Shown: piece after piece, positions 8,694 to 18,469 of the stretch
Layout of the letters: every line of letters starts with the position of its first letter
How positions within the stretch are numbered: the stretch's first letter is position 1
Origin: an uncultured Bacilli bacterium
GTDB taxonomy: Bacteria; Bacillota_I; Bacilli_A; RF39; UBA660
Direction: 5' to 3'
NCBI GenBank assembly: GCA_934119955.1
Contig: CAKOSZ010000005.1
Span: forward strand, 57,175-121,174
DNA length: 64,000 bases
Program-made: the position numbers and the translations under genes
The notes under the pieces: model-generated
The model's input: the letters and a program-made list of their open reading frames with translations, nothing else
Databases searched by the model: none
Told to the model about the DNA's origin: nothing

Positions 8694-8728
8694 AAAAGAA
8701 CTAACGACTTTTAATCATTAGTTCTTTT
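8694..8728. terminator. Convergent terminator (recU-PBP1 side)
   Basis: Perfect 11-bp stem AAAAGAACTAA / TTAGTTCTTTT with a 13-base loop, just downstream of the PBP1 stop on the minus strand. Confidence 0.75.
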
Positions 8729-8736
8729 ATCATTTA

Positions 8737-11550
8737 TTATTCTTTTATAACTATTTTATTAGATACACTATTTATGTAACCATTGTAATCAATTGTATAA
8801 GTAATTGTATAGGTTTCAGCAGTATCACTTGAAATTTTATCAACAGTTTCCATACTACTATTTAAAATTTTAATAGTTAAGTAACTAGATAAACTACTAT
8901 CTACTTTTTTACCATTTTCTTTTAGAACAACTAAACTGCCATCATATAAACTTTTATCGATTGTATCACCAACTTTTAAGTAAGTTGTATTTTTATTTTT
9001 TATTGATAATTCATAAGTTTTTGTATCTTGTAACTTACGGCTAACACCTGATGACATACTATTAGTAGTATCTTTATAACCAGTTTTAATTGTATAAGTT
9101 CCAATGTAATCATCCAATTCATCAATTACATAACTTGTTTTAGTTGTAAATCCTATTTCTTTACCATCAAAGTAAATATAATATCCTAAAACTCCATCAT
9201 CTAAGTAACCTGGATCACTTACTTTGTTCCAACTTAAAGTTACTTTTTTGTTTTTATAATTAATAGTGAAATTAGTTGGATTATCTAATTTTGAATAAGT
9301 AGTTGAATATTCAGTTGGTTCAGTTCCTTTTTTAAATAATTCATATAATACTTGATTTTCTGGGGTATTACTACTAGCAAGAAGAGGAGGGTTAGTACCT
9401 GCTTCAACTTTAACTTTAACAACACTGCTTGGCATTTCAAAGTCAGTTCCATCATGATTAAATCCAACATTTGCTAAGGCATTAAATAATACGGCTCTTT
9501 GGATTGTTGCTTTACCCCAATGTAAGGCTCTTTCAGGATGTTCTTTATCAAGAGATTTATAACCATACCATAATGAAATAACTGTTTTATTAGTATAACC
9601 CATAACCCAAGTATCATTAATAGCATCACTTGGTAGGCCTGGATAATTTTTCCAAGTATTTGATGGAAAGTTAGTAGTACCGGTTTTAGCAGCAAAGTTA
9701 TCTGTTATTTTGTAAACTGCACTACGCATTCTCCATTCCTTAGCCGCAACATCTTTTAAAACATCAGTTATCATATAAGCAGTAGAGTCACTTATTATTT
9801 GCTTTGTTTCATTTGTATTTTCAATAGTTTCCCCAGTTGATCTAATAACAATTTTTGATACTAAATAAGGTTCTGTGTATTTACCACCATTGGAAAATAC
9901 TTGATAAGCTCCAGCCATTTGCATAGGATTAGCACCATTAAATGCTCCAATTGCATGGGCTTCATGAATTGTATTACCACTAATTTCTGGAGTAATACCA
10001 ATGCTTGTTACAAATTCAATAATTTTCTTTTTATCAACTTGTTGGAAAGCCTTTAAAGCAGGAACGTTTCTAGAATCGGATAGGGCATATCTTAATGTAA
10101 TTGTTCCTTTATGTTGACCATCCCAGTTAGTTATTTCTTTTCCACCGGTATAAGTATAATATGAATCATTAAATAAAGTATAAGTTGACCAATTATTATA
10201 TTCAATACCAGGACCATAATCAAATAATGGTTTAGCAGTAGATCCTATTTGACGTTTCATATCACTTGAAGCAGCAAAGTTGTATACTTTTTGATCAGTG
10301 CTTCTACTTGTAAGAATAGCCTCAACTTTTCCAGTTTGAGAATCTAAAACAACCGCACCTGCTTGAACATAGTCATCAATCCAAGCGTAAGATTTACCAG
10401 CAATAATATCGTTAATTCCATCTTGTTTTTTTCTATTCATATTAGTATAAATTAACATTGATGTTTTGTTAGGATCAAGTCCATATTTCTTTTCTATTTC
10501 ATCACATAATGTATCAATGTAACCTTGATAAGCACTTTGATTAGAAAAATCAGAAATTATTAAGGAAGTAACAGGAATACTATTAGCAAGTTCTGCTTCT
10601 TCTTTTGTAATATATCCGTGTCTTACCATTAAATTTAAAACTGTTTTACGACGTTTTTCAGCTCTTTCAGGATATTTATAGGGATTATAAGAACCAGGTG
10701 CTTGATACATTCCAGCAAGAAGGGATGCTTCGGCTAAATTAAGTTCCCCAGCAGATTTACCAAAATAAGTTTGGCTTGCTTCTTCAACTCCCCAAGCACT
10801 TCCTAAGTTATGGTTATTAATATAAAATTCAATTATTTGTTCCTTGGTATAATTTTTTTCAAGTTTAAATACAGCAAGATAAATATCTGTAAATTTACGA
10901 ATAATTCCTTTTATACCACTACTTGTTGTATCAGTAAAATTGTTTTTTATAACTTGCATTGAAATAGTAGATCCACCACCAGCATCATCTTGACCTAATA
11001 ATTGTTTAATAGCAGCCTTAGAAAATCTTGCAATATCAACTCCATTATGTTGAAAGTATCTTGAATCCTCCGTAGCAATTAAAGCATCAATAAATACCTC
11101 AGCAACATCATCATACTCTATATTTTCTCTTTTTTGTTTTCCAAGTTTAGCAAATTCATTACCATCACTATCATACAAAATAGTAGATTCTTTATATTTT
11201 AATTTTTCTGTATCAAACTTATCACTTGCATTTTTAGCAATATAAATAAAGAATGCTCCCACTGATATAATACCTAAAATTGCAAATAAAAGGAAAACAA
11301 TTAAAATAACTTTCAAAATCTTTCTTTGTTTCTTTTTCTTTTTAGTAGCATCTAAAAGTCTTGCAAATCCTAAAATAATTAATAGACCTACTAAACTAAT
11401 TAAAGCAATTGTTATATCATATAAAAAGTAAAATACTAAGGAAATTATTAAAACTATGGTAAGTGCTATAAGAAAGCCATTATTAACCTTAACTTTTATA
11501 TTTCTTTTTATACTTTTATTATTCTTATTATTATTTTTTTCTTTTTTCAT
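8737..11550 (-). CDS. Class A penicillin-binding protein (PBP1A-like glycosyltransferase/transpeptidase)
   Basis: A 937-residue bifunctional peptidoglycan synthase. The N-terminus is unusual: a basic stretch, two extra hydrophobic segments (about 27-65), a lysine cluster, then the anchor helix that normally comes first. The GT51 glycosyltransferase has IATEDSRYFQHNGVD and GGGSTISMQ. The transpeptidase has SxxK (GSTAK), SRN and KTGTT. The C-terminal ~200 residues look like a fibronectin-III-like domain plus another beta domain. The ATG at 11550 follows GGAGGT and overlaps the recU stop (ATGA), reproducing the recU-ponA pairing of Bacillus. Confidence 0.93.
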   Translation of the reverse strand: MKKEKNNNKNNKSIKRNIKVKVNNGFLIALTIVLIISLVFYFLYDITIALISLVGLLIILGFARLLDATKKKKKQRKILKVILIVFLLFAILGIISVGAFFIYIAKNASDKFDTEKLKYKESTILYDSDGNEFAKLGKQKRENIEYDDVAEVFIDALIATEDSRYFQHNGVDIARFSKAAIKQLLGQDDAGGGSTISMQVIKNNFTDTTSSGIKGIIRKFTDIYLAVFKLEKNYTKEQIIEFYINNHNLGSAWGVEEASQTYFGKSAGELNLAEASLLAGMYQAPGSYNPYKYPERAEKRRKTVLNLMVRHGYITKEEAELANSIPVTSLIISDFSNQSAYQGYIDTLCDEIEKKYGLDPNKTSMLIYTNMNRKKQDGINDIIAGKSYAWIDDYVQAGAVVLDSQTGKVEAILTSRSTDQKVYNFAASSDMKRQIGSTAKPLFDYGPGIEYNNWSTYTLFNDSYYTYTGGKEITNWDGQHKGTITLRYALSDSRNVPALKAFQQVDKKKIIEFVTSIGITPEISGNTIHEAHAIGAFNGANPMQMAGAYQVFSNGGKYTEPYLVSKIVIRSTGETIENTNETKQIISDSTAYMITDVLKDVAAKEWRMRSAVYKITDNFAAKTGTTNFPSNTWKNYPGLPSDAINDTWVMGYTNKTVISLWYGYKSLDKEHPERALHWGKATIQRAVLFNALANVGFNHDGTDFEMPSSVVKVKVEAGTNPPLLASSNTPENQVLYELFKKGTEPTEYSTTYSKLDNPTNFTINYKNKKVTLSWNKVSDPGYLDDGVLGYYIYFDGKEIGFTTKTSYVIDELDDYIGTYTIKTGYKDTTNSMSSGVSRKLQDTKTYELSIKNKNTTYLKVGDTIDKSLYDGSLVVLKENGKKVDSSLSSYLTIKILNSSMETVDKISSDTAETYTITYTIDYNGYINSVSNKIVIKE

Positions 11551-12116
11551 GATAACCTCCAAATTTTATCAATTATTTCTAAATAATCCACTCTTTTAAT
11601 AAATTTTTCTTTAATTAAATATCCTTTTTCCTTAATATAGGTAAGAGGAACAATACTTTTATTAATATTATCAAAATAATTTAAAAAATCATTTGCCATT
11701 AATAAATAAGTTTCATTTATTGCTGTAAACCTAATAATTAAAAAACAAATTCCTTTTTGACTTAATATATTTCTTAGATGAGTTATTTGATGTATGTGAA
11801 TATTACTAATAGGAAAACCTTTTAAATTCTTAGTTTCCTTAGCCTCAAAGTCAATATAATAACCTTTGTATATACCATTATAATCAGTTGTAGATGGTTC
11901 ACTATAATATGCTTCTTTAATGACTCTATTTCCATTTTCATTAAATGTTGCTTTCACAACTTTAATAGGAGTAGGCTTTTTATAGATAAAAGCAATATTA
12001 TTTTCTATATAATAGTTATTAGTTATATTTAAATCATTTTCTAAATCCATACCACGATTTTTATACGTAGTATTTTTATTTATAATTTCTTTTTTTATTC
12101 CATTTGGGTAATTCAT
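11547..12116 (-). CDS. recU: Holliday junction resolvase RecU
   Basis: A 189-residue endonuclease that cleaves four-way junctions in recombination and chromosome segregation. Family motifs are complete: YKNRGMDLENDLN at about 19-31, YKKPTPIKVVKA, EAYYSEPSTTDYNGIYKG with the catalytic aspartate, YIDFEAKETKN with the catalytic Glu-x-Lys, and IHIHQITHL. The start at 12116 follows GGTGAT. It overlaps the PBP1 gene by four bases, so the two are translationally coupled. Confidence 0.96.
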   Translation of the reverse strand: MNYPNGIKKEIINKNTTYKNRGMDLENDLNITNNYYIENNIAFIYKKPTPIKVVKATFNENGNRVIKEAYYSEPSTTDYNGIYKGYYIDFEAKETKNLKGFPISNIHIHQITHLRNILSQKGICFLIIRFTAINETYLLMANDFLNYFDNINKSIVPLTYIKEKGYLIKEKFIKRVDYLEIIDKIWRLS

Positions 12117-12389
12117 AACATCACCATTAAATTATACTATAAATTTTAACTTTTTTCTACTAAATTTGATTAATTTAACTTTTTCTTTTTATATTTTATT
12201 AAATTTAAATTAATATTTTTTAATTCTTTCCTGTAATAATTATTAATAATATGTTTTCTTTTATTAATTTATATTTGTCAAGTATTGACATTTAAGTAAA
12301 AAATATTTTTCTACTTGGATTTTATTTGTTTCTACTAGGAATTTAATAAATATTTAAATGATAGTAAAAATTAAATCAGTAAAAATGTA
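12117..12389. other. Non-coding divergent region between recU and rny
   Basis: This AT-rich stretch holds no credible gene. The only pattern noticed is the motif TTTCTACT occurring three times (near 12155, 12309 and 12330), twice followed by a GGA-like sequence. Promoter elements for recU should lie at its left end, but none is clear. Confidence 0.4.
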
Positions 12390-12418
12390 TTGACAGAACG
12401 TTAAAAAAAACTTAAAAT
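12390..12418 (+). promoter_or_regulatory. Sigma-A promoter of rny
   Basis: TTGACA (12390-12395), 17-base spacer, TAAAAT (12413-12418). The untranslated leader would be about 130 bases. Confidence 0.8.
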
Positions 12419-12556
12419 GAATTTAGATGTTATGTTTTATATTTTTGTATATAGATTTTTAAATATTATAATTAATAGACTTTAATGTTAAGACATAGTC
12501 TAAACCGTGGTATTCGGAGATTGCTAATTAGAATAATACTAGAAAGGATAGGAAAA

Positions 12557-14110
12557 ATGGATAATACACTTATTAACATTTTGCTTGGCCTTGTAGGAAT
12601 AGTTGTAGGAGGAATTGGTACTATAATAGTTTATAATATCAAAGGAAATTCTATCCAAAAGAAAATGAGTTCAATGCTTGAAAATGCTAAGCGTGAAAAT
12701 GATAAATTGAAAAGAGATTCTATTTTAGAAGCAAAAGAAGAGATGCATAAATTAAAAATTGAAACTGAAAAAGAAATTAAAGAAAAAAAATTAGAATTAA
12801 AAGAGTCTGAAAATCGTTTATCACAAAGAGAAAGTAATATGGATAAAAGAGATCTTTTGTTTCAAAAAAGAGAAGAAGCACTAGATGAACGTGAATCTAA
12901 AATTACTAATAAACAAGCAACTATTATGGAAGAACAAGCAAAAATTGAAGAAATTAAAAATGAACAAATTAGAGTTTTACAAGATTTATCTGGTATTTCA
13001 AGAAATGAGGCTAAAACTCTTGTTATGGAGAAAGTTAAAGAATCTTTATCACTTGAAATTGCTAATTATGTTAAAGAAAGAGAAAATGAGGCTAAGTTAG
13101 AATGTGATAAAAAAGCACGTGAAATGTTAGTTTTATCAATGCAAAGATATGCTGCTGATGTAAGTGAGGAGCAAACTGTAACCGTTGTTTCATTACCAAA
13201 TGATGAGATGAAGGGAAGAATTATTGGTAGAGAAGGAAGAAATATAAGAACAATTGAAGCAATAACTGGAGTTGATTTGATAATAGATGATACCCCAGAA
13301 GCAGTTGTTTTATCAAGTTTTGATCCGCTAAGACGTGAAATTGCTCGTATAACTTTGGAAACGCTTATTAAAGATGGCAGAATACATCCAACAAGAATTG
13401 AAGAATTATATGATAAAACTTGTAAAGATGTTAATCAAAAAATTATTGAATATGGCCAAAATGCTTTATTTCGTCTAGGTTTAACAAAGGTTGATCCTAA
13501 GTTAGTTGAAATTATTGGTAAATTACATTTTAGAACAAGTTATGGTCAAAATGCCCTAACTCATTCAATTGAAGTTGCTGAACTTGCTGGAACTTTGGCT
13601 GGGGAGTTAGGAGAAAATGTAAATTTAGCTAAACGTGCTGGACTTTTACACGATATAGGAAAAGCAATTGATCATGAAGTAGAAGGTAGCCATGTTGAAA
13701 TTGGAGTTGAACTTGCTAAAAAGTATCATGAACCAAAAGAAGTTATTAATGCAATAGCATCACATCATGGAGATACAGAGGCAACTTGTGTTATTTCAAC
13801 CATAGTTTCTATTTGTGATTCTTTATCAGCATCACGTCCAGGTGCAAGAAATGATTCTTTGGAAAATTATTTAAAACGTTTAGAACAACTTGAAAAAGTA
13901 ACAGTTGATATTCCAGGAATTGCTTCTACATTTGCAGTTCAAGCAGGTCGTGAACTTAGAGTTATTGTAAAACCTGAGGAAGTTGATGATTTAACAAGTT
14001 TCAAAATTGCTCGTGATGTAAAAGAAAAAATAGAAAAAGAAATGCAATATCCAGGTACAATTAAAGTAACTGTTATAAGAGAAGTGAGAGCTCAAGAAGA
14101 AGCTAAATAG
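12557..14110 (+). CDS. rny: Ribonuclease Y
   Basis: A 517-residue membrane-anchored endoribonuclease that starts mRNA decay. Order: N-terminal membrane helix (LLGLVGIVVGGIGTIIVY), a long charged coiled coil (about 25-150), a KH domain with GRIIGREGRNIR at about 210, and an HD domain with AGLLHDIGKAIDHE and the later ASHHGD. The true start is the ATG at 12557, giving the family N-terminus MDNTLINILL; an in-frame ATG at 12485 would add 24 basic residues and lacks a ribosome-binding site. An AGAAAGGATAGG stretch precedes the chosen start. Confidence 0.96.
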   Translation: MDNTLINILLGLVGIVVGGIGTIIVYNIKGNSIQKKMSSMLENAKRENDKLKRDSILEAKEEMHKLKIETEKEIKEKKLELKESENRLSQRESNMDKRDLLFQKREEALDERESKITNKQATIMEEQAKIEEIKNEQIRVLQDLSGISRNEAKTLVMEKVKESLSLEIANYVKERENEAKLECDKKAREMLVLSMQRYAADVSEEQTVTVVSLPNDEMKGRIIGREGRNIRTIEAITGVDLIIDDTPEAVVLSSFDPLRREIARITLETLIKDGRIHPTRIEELYDKTCKDVNQKIIEYGQNALFRLGLTKVDPKLVEIIGKLHFRTSYGQNALTHSIEVAELAGTLAGELGENVNLAKRAGLLHDIGKAIDHEVEGSHVEIGVELAKKYHEPKEVINAIASHHGDTEATCVISTIVSICDSLSASRPGARNDSLENYLKRLEQLEKVTVDIPGIASTFAVQAGRELRVIVKPEEVDDLTSFKIARDVKEKIEKEMQYPGTIKVTVIREVRAQEEAK

Positions 14111-14136
14111 TTTCTTCTTTTGTTTAAGGTGGTTTT

Positions 14137-14688
14137 ATGGAATTTAATAAGATTTATTTAGTTATTAAAAGTAATAAAAATTATTTAAAAACATTTTCTA
14201 GTTTAGAAGAATTAGATGAATTTACTAAAAAGTATATTGATAAAGACGAATTATTAAAAGAAAATGGTTTTTTAGAGGGAAATATTTATGCTTATTATTT
14301 ATCAAATGATAAAATTAATTTTTTAAAAATAGTTTATAAATATGATTTAGTTCCAGATATTAACTTTTGTTTAAAAGAAATAGAAGAAATAATAAATTAT
14401 GTTGATAATCTAATTAAGGATAATATTAGTTACCGAGAAAATGATATAAACAAGTATTTGCATTTTTTACATAAGAAAAAATATGTATTAAGTTTAGAAG
14501 AAAAAGCATCTTTAAAAAACTATATTATGTTTAGAAATCAAAAATATAAAAAAAGATTATTAATTACTCTTAAAAATAGATTTTTAATGAGTTCTAGTAT
14601 TATTCTTTTAAAGTATAGAACGTTTTCATCTAAAATGATTAGTTCTAAAACAAATGATAATGATAATAAAATTAAGAAAATTAAATAA
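14137..14688 (+). CDS. Hypothetical protein downstream of rny
   Basis: A 183-residue protein I do not recognise. It is soluble, rich in Lys, Asn and Tyr, mostly helical by composition, with a long acidic middle (EIEEIINYVDNLIKDN) and a strongly basic C-terminal third (KNRFLMSS... and the tail NDNDNKIKKIK). A good AAGGTGG site precedes the ATG, and the gap to rny is only 26 bases, so it is probably co-transcribed with RNase Y. No signal peptide or motif suggests a function. Confidence 0.6.
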   Translation: MEFNKIYLVIKSNKNYLKTFSSLEELDEFTKKYIDKDELLKENGFLEGNIYAYYLSNDKINFLKIVYKYDLVPDINFCLKEIEEIINYVDNLIKDNISYRENDINKYLHFLHKKKYVLSLEEKASLKNYIMFRNQKYKKRLLITLKNRFLMSSSIILLKYRTFSSKMISSKTNDNDNKIKKIK

Positions 14689-14731
14689 TAGTGTTAAATT
14701 TATTATATTTTTAATCATTTTTGTTTTTCTG

Positions 14732-14740
14732 TGATATAAT
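14732..14740 (+). promoter_or_regulatory. Extended -10 promoter of the pyruvate oxidoreductase gene
   Basis: TGATATAAT at 14732-14740: a perfect TATAAT with a TGn extension and no recognisable -35. Confidence 0.65.
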
Positions 14741-14774
14741 TTTGTTGTTTAGAGTATATATTATGGAGGTTTTT

Positions 14775-17700
14775 ATGTATAAAATAATGGATGGGAATGA
14801 AGCATGTAGTTATGTTTCATATAATTTTACAGAGTTAGCAGGAATTTATCCAATTACACCTAGTAGTCCAATGGCAGAGCTTATTGATTCATATAGTAAT
14901 GATAAAACTAATTTTTTTGGTTCTCATGTTAAAGTTGTTGAGATGCAAAGTGAAGCAGGGGCAATTGGACTTGTGCATGGTAGTTTATTATCAGGTGTTT
15001 TAACTACAACTTATACAGCAAGTCAAGGACTTTTATTAATGATACCTAATATGTATAAAATAGCAGGAGAAGGATTACCTATGGTTATGAATGTTGCTGC
15101 CAGAAGTTTAGCAACTCATGCCTTGTCAATTATGGGAGATCATCAAGATATCTATGCAACAAGGGCAACTGGTTTTGCTATTCTTGCTAATAGTTCACCT
15201 CAGGAAGTAATGGATTTAACGAGTGTTGCTCATTTATCTGCTATTAAAGGACATATTCCTTTCTTAAACTTTTTTGATGGTTTCAGAACTAGTCATGAAC
15301 TACAAAAAGTAGAACTTATAGATTTAGGAAAGGTTTCTAAATTAATTGATAAAAAAGAATTGCAAAAGTTTAGAAATGGAGGAATTAATTTAGATAATCC
15401 ACATACTTTTGGAACTTGTCAAATGGATGATGTGTATTTTCAGTATGCTGAGGCTAAAAATAGTTTTTATGATAATTTACCTGATGTTGTAAATGAATAT
15501 ATGGAAGAAATTAATTCGATTACAGGAAAGTGTTATAAACCATTTAACTATTATGGAAGTCCAACTGCTAAATCTATTATTGCTGCTATGGGTAGTGTTT
15601 GTGAAACAATAAAAGAAACAGTTGATTATTTAAATAGTCAAGGACTTGATTATGGACTTATTGAAGTACATTTATATAGACCTTTTTCAAGTAAATATTT
15701 ATTAAAAGTATTACCTCAAAGTGTTAAAAAAATAGCAGTTTTAGATAGAACTAAGGAAAATGGTAGCAATGCACCTTTATACTTAGATATTTCAAACTTT
15801 GTTAAAGAAAATAAACTTGATATAGAAGTATTTGGAGGAAGATATGGTTTATCAGGAAAAGATACTAATCCAAGTCATATTAAAACAGTTTATGATTATT
15901 TAAATAATGGTAAAATATTTAATAATTTTACTATTTCAATTGTTGATGATGTAACAAATTTAAGTCTAAAAACAACTAAATTTAATGTTCCAAGTAAAAA
16001 CTATGAAATGTTAATATATGGTTTTGGATCAGATGGAATGGTTTCAGCATCTAAGGATATTATTAAAATAACTGGTACAGGTAGTAAGGCTTTTGTTCAA
16101 GGATATTTTGAATATGATTCTAAAAAATCAGGCGGAGTTACAATTAGTCATTTAAGATTTGGAGCAAATCCAATTAGATCAACTTATTATATAAATATGG
16201 CTAATACGATTGTGGTTACTAAGGATAGTTATTTAAATAAATTTGAAATTTTAACAAGAATTAAAGAAAATGGAACATTTATTCTAAATACTGAAAGAAG
16301 TAGGGATGAAGTATTAGAATTAATGAGTAGTAAAGATAAAGATATAATTAGAAAAAATAGAGTTAAATTTTATATTATAAATGCTTCTAAAATAGCAGAT
16401 GATGTGGGACTTCCTGGTAAAATTAGTTCTATTATGGAAGCATTGATATTTAAACTTTGTCATATAATTGATTATAAATATGCAATTAAAGAAATTGAAA
16501 ATAGTTTGGAGAAAAAGTTTAAAAATAAAGGTAATAATATCTTAGAAAAAAATTTAGAAGCTATTAAAATGATTGATAAATATGAAGAAGTAGTTATTGA
16601 AAAAAAAGATGTAGGAGATTTAACTAATAATAAAGATGGTATGACTATTTTTGAAGTTTTACAAAAAAGAATGGGTGATAAGATACCAGTTTCTTCGTTT
16701 GTATCTAATTATAATGGAATGACACCTCCTATTTCAAGTTCTCTTGAAAGAAGATACACATCAAGTGTTTCACCATACTATAATAAAAATAATTGTATTG
16801 GTTGTAATATGTGTTCATTTGTTTGTCCTCATGCTGTTATTAGACCATATCTTTTATCAAATGAAGAATATGAGGCTGCTCCTGAATATGTTAGAGAAAG
16901 ATGTATTGATACCTCAGTTAAAAGTAAAATATATAAATTTACAATTGCTGTTAATGTTGCTAATTGTACAGGTTGTGGTTTATGTGTAAATGCTTGTCCT
17001 GGTAAAAAAGGTAATAAGGCTTTAAGTTTAGTAGATATTAAAAAGTTATTAAATGAAAAAGAACAAAAAAGATTTGAATATTTAGAAAAAAATATTGAAG
17101 AAAAACGAGTTTTAGATAAATTTACTGTGAAAGGAAGTCAATTTGTAAAACCTAAGTTTATGTATCCAGGAGCATGTAGTGGCTGTGGGGAAACACCTTA
17201 TTTAAAACTAATGACTCAGTTATTTGGTGATAATTTGGTTGTTGCAAATGCAACAGGTTGTTCATCTATTTATTCAGCATCATATCCATCTATGGCTTAC
17301 AATGTTCCATGGGCAAATTCTTTATTTGAAGATAATGCTGAATTTGGACTTGGTATGTGTGTTGCAGATTTAACTATTAAAGAACATATTAAAGATATTG
17401 TCAAAGAAAAAATTAAAAATAGTGATGATGAAACTATTCAAATATTTGATGAATATTTGGCTGATTCTAAGGAAAACTATTTAAAATTATATGATTATGT
17501 TACTAATAGTAAAGATAAAGATTTACTTCCTTATAAAAATTTTATTAAAGAAAAAACTTTCTTCTTAGTAGGAGGAGATGGTTGGGCTTATGATATAGGT
17601 TTTTCGGGAATTGATCATGTTTTAAGTAATAATTACAATGTAAATATTTTAGTACTTGATACAGAAGTATATTCTAATACTGGTGGTCAATCTAGTAAAT

Positions 17701-18209
17701 CAAGTCAAATTGGAGTAGTTGCAAAATTTGCAAGTCATGGAAAATATAGTAATAAAAAAGATTTAACTAAAATCGCATTAAGTTATAAAAATGCTTATGT
17801 TGCAACTATTAGTTTAGGTTATAATATGAATCAAGCAGTTAAGGCTTTTAAGGAAGCAGTCGAGTATGATGGTCCAAGTATTATTATTGCTTATTCTCCT
17901 TGTATTGCTCATGGTATTTTAAAAGGAATGAGTAATTCCATTGAAGAAGAAAAATTTGCAACTGAATCTGGTTATTTTCCTTTATTTAGATATAGTCCAA
18001 AAAAAGGAATGACACTTGATAGTAAGGCTGATTTTTCTAAATATTACGAATTTATTGCTGGGGAAGATAGATATCGTACCTTAAAGAAAATAAATCCAGA
18101 TGATTACTCTAATTTACTAGAAATGAATAGAGATAATGCTATGGAACGTTTTAAATATTTTGAAAAATTTAGTCAAAATAGTGAAAAGAAAGACGAAGAA
18201 AAACAATAA
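14775..18209 (+). CDS. nifJ: Pyruvate:ferredoxin (flavodoxin) oxidoreductase
   Basis: A 1144-residue single-chain enzyme that oxidises pyruvate to acetyl-CoA and CO2 while reducing ferredoxin, the central step of anaerobic carbon flow. The N-terminal pyrimidine-binding region has GIYPITPSSPMAE. Two [4Fe-4S] motifs follow, CIGCNMCSFVCP and CTGCGLCVNACP. The thiamine diphosphate domain starts with CSGCGETPY and holds GGDGWAYDIGF and DTEVYSNTGGQSS. Homodimeric NifJ enzymes are about 1170 residues, so it is full length. Start chosen at 14775 after TGGAGG. It is oxygen sensitive in the family, implying an anaerobe. Confidence 0.97.
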   Translation: MYKIMDGNEACSYVSYNFTELAGIYPITPSSPMAELIDSYSNDKTNFFGSHVKVVEMQSEAGAIGLVHGSLLSGVLTTTYTASQGLLLMIPNMYKIAGEGLPMVMNVAARSLATHALSIMGDHQDIYATRATGFAILANSSPQEVMDLTSVAHLSAIKGHIPFLNFFDGFRTSHELQKVELIDLGKVSKLIDKKELQKFRNGGINLDNPHTFGTCQMDDVYFQYAEAKNSFYDNLPDVVNEYMEEINSITGKCYKPFNYYGSPTAKSIIAAMGSVCETIKETVDYLNSQGLDYGLIEVHLYRPFSSKYLLKVLPQSVKKIAVLDRTKENGSNAPLYLDISNFVKENKLDIEVFGGRYGLSGKDTNPSHIKTVYDYLNNGKIFNNFTISIVDDVTNLSLKTTKFNVPSKNYEMLIYGFGSDGMVSASKDIIKITGTGSKAFVQGYFEYDSKKSGGVTISHLRFGANPIRSTYYINMANTIVVTKDSYLNKFEILTRIKENGTFILNTERSRDEVLELMSSKDKDIIRKNRVKFYIINASKIADDVGLPGKISSIMEALIFKLCHIIDYKYAIKEIENSLEKKFKNKGNNILEKNLEAIKMIDKYEEVVIEKKDVGDLTNNKDGMTIFEVLQKRMGDKIPVSSFVSNYNGMTPPISSSLERRYTSSVSPYYNKNNCIGCNMCSFVCPHAVIRPYLLSNEEYEAAPEYVRERCIDTSVKSKIYKFTIAVNVANCTGCGLCVNACPGKKGNKALSLVDIKKLLNEKEQKRFEYLEKNIEEKRVLDKFTVKGSQFVKPKFMYPGACSGCGETPYLKLMTQLFGDNLVVANATGCSSIYSASYPSMAYNVPWANSLFEDNAEFGLGMCVADLTIKEHIKDIVKEKIKNSDDETIQIFDEYLADSKENYLKLYDYVTNSKDKDLLPYKNFIKEKTFFLVGGDGWAYDIGFSGIDHVLSNNYNVNILVLDTEVYSNTGGQSSKSSQIGVVAKFASHGKYSNKKDLTKIALSYKNAYVATISLGYNMNQAVKAFKEAVEYDGPSIIIAYSPCIAHGILKGMSNSIEEEKFATESGYFPLFRYSPKKGMTLDSKADFSKYYEFIAGEDRYRTLKKINPDDYSNLLEMNRDNAMERFKYFEKFSQNSEKKDEEKQ

Positions 18210-18224
18210 TTTCTTTGTTTTTTT
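18199..18224 (+). terminator. Terminator after nifJ
   Basis: AAAAACAA and TTGTTTTT pair around an 8-base loop and continue into T. The 5-prime arm overlaps the last codons of nifJ. Confidence 0.6.
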
Positions 18225-18409
18225 AATATTATTATTCTAATTTCATATACTAAAAAGAAGATTTTAATAAAATTTTTAGATAAATATAATGATTACAAGT
18301 TATAATTAAAAAAAATTGAAAAATAATTAAATTTTAGTATTAAGTAATTAAGTAAAATCATAAATAAAAGAAAATTTTTCTTTGATAACTAAAATAAAGT
18401 GAAATCAAC

Positions 18410-18438
18410 TTGCTTTTTATTTATAATTGTGGTATAAT
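18410..18438 (+). promoter_or_regulatory. Promoter of the thioester adhesin-sortase operon
   Basis: TTGCTT (18410-18415), 17-base spacer, perfect TATAAT (18433-18438), 31 bases before the adhesin start. The 185 bp upstream of it hold no gene. Confidence 0.8.
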
Positions 18439-18469
18439 ATGAACCGTTAAGTTGTTAGGGGGAATAACT

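Noticed and set aside
12485..12556. 24-codon N-terminal extension of RNase Y
   Set aside because: It would place basic residues before the membrane anchor, lacks a ribosome-binding site, and is absent from the family pattern.
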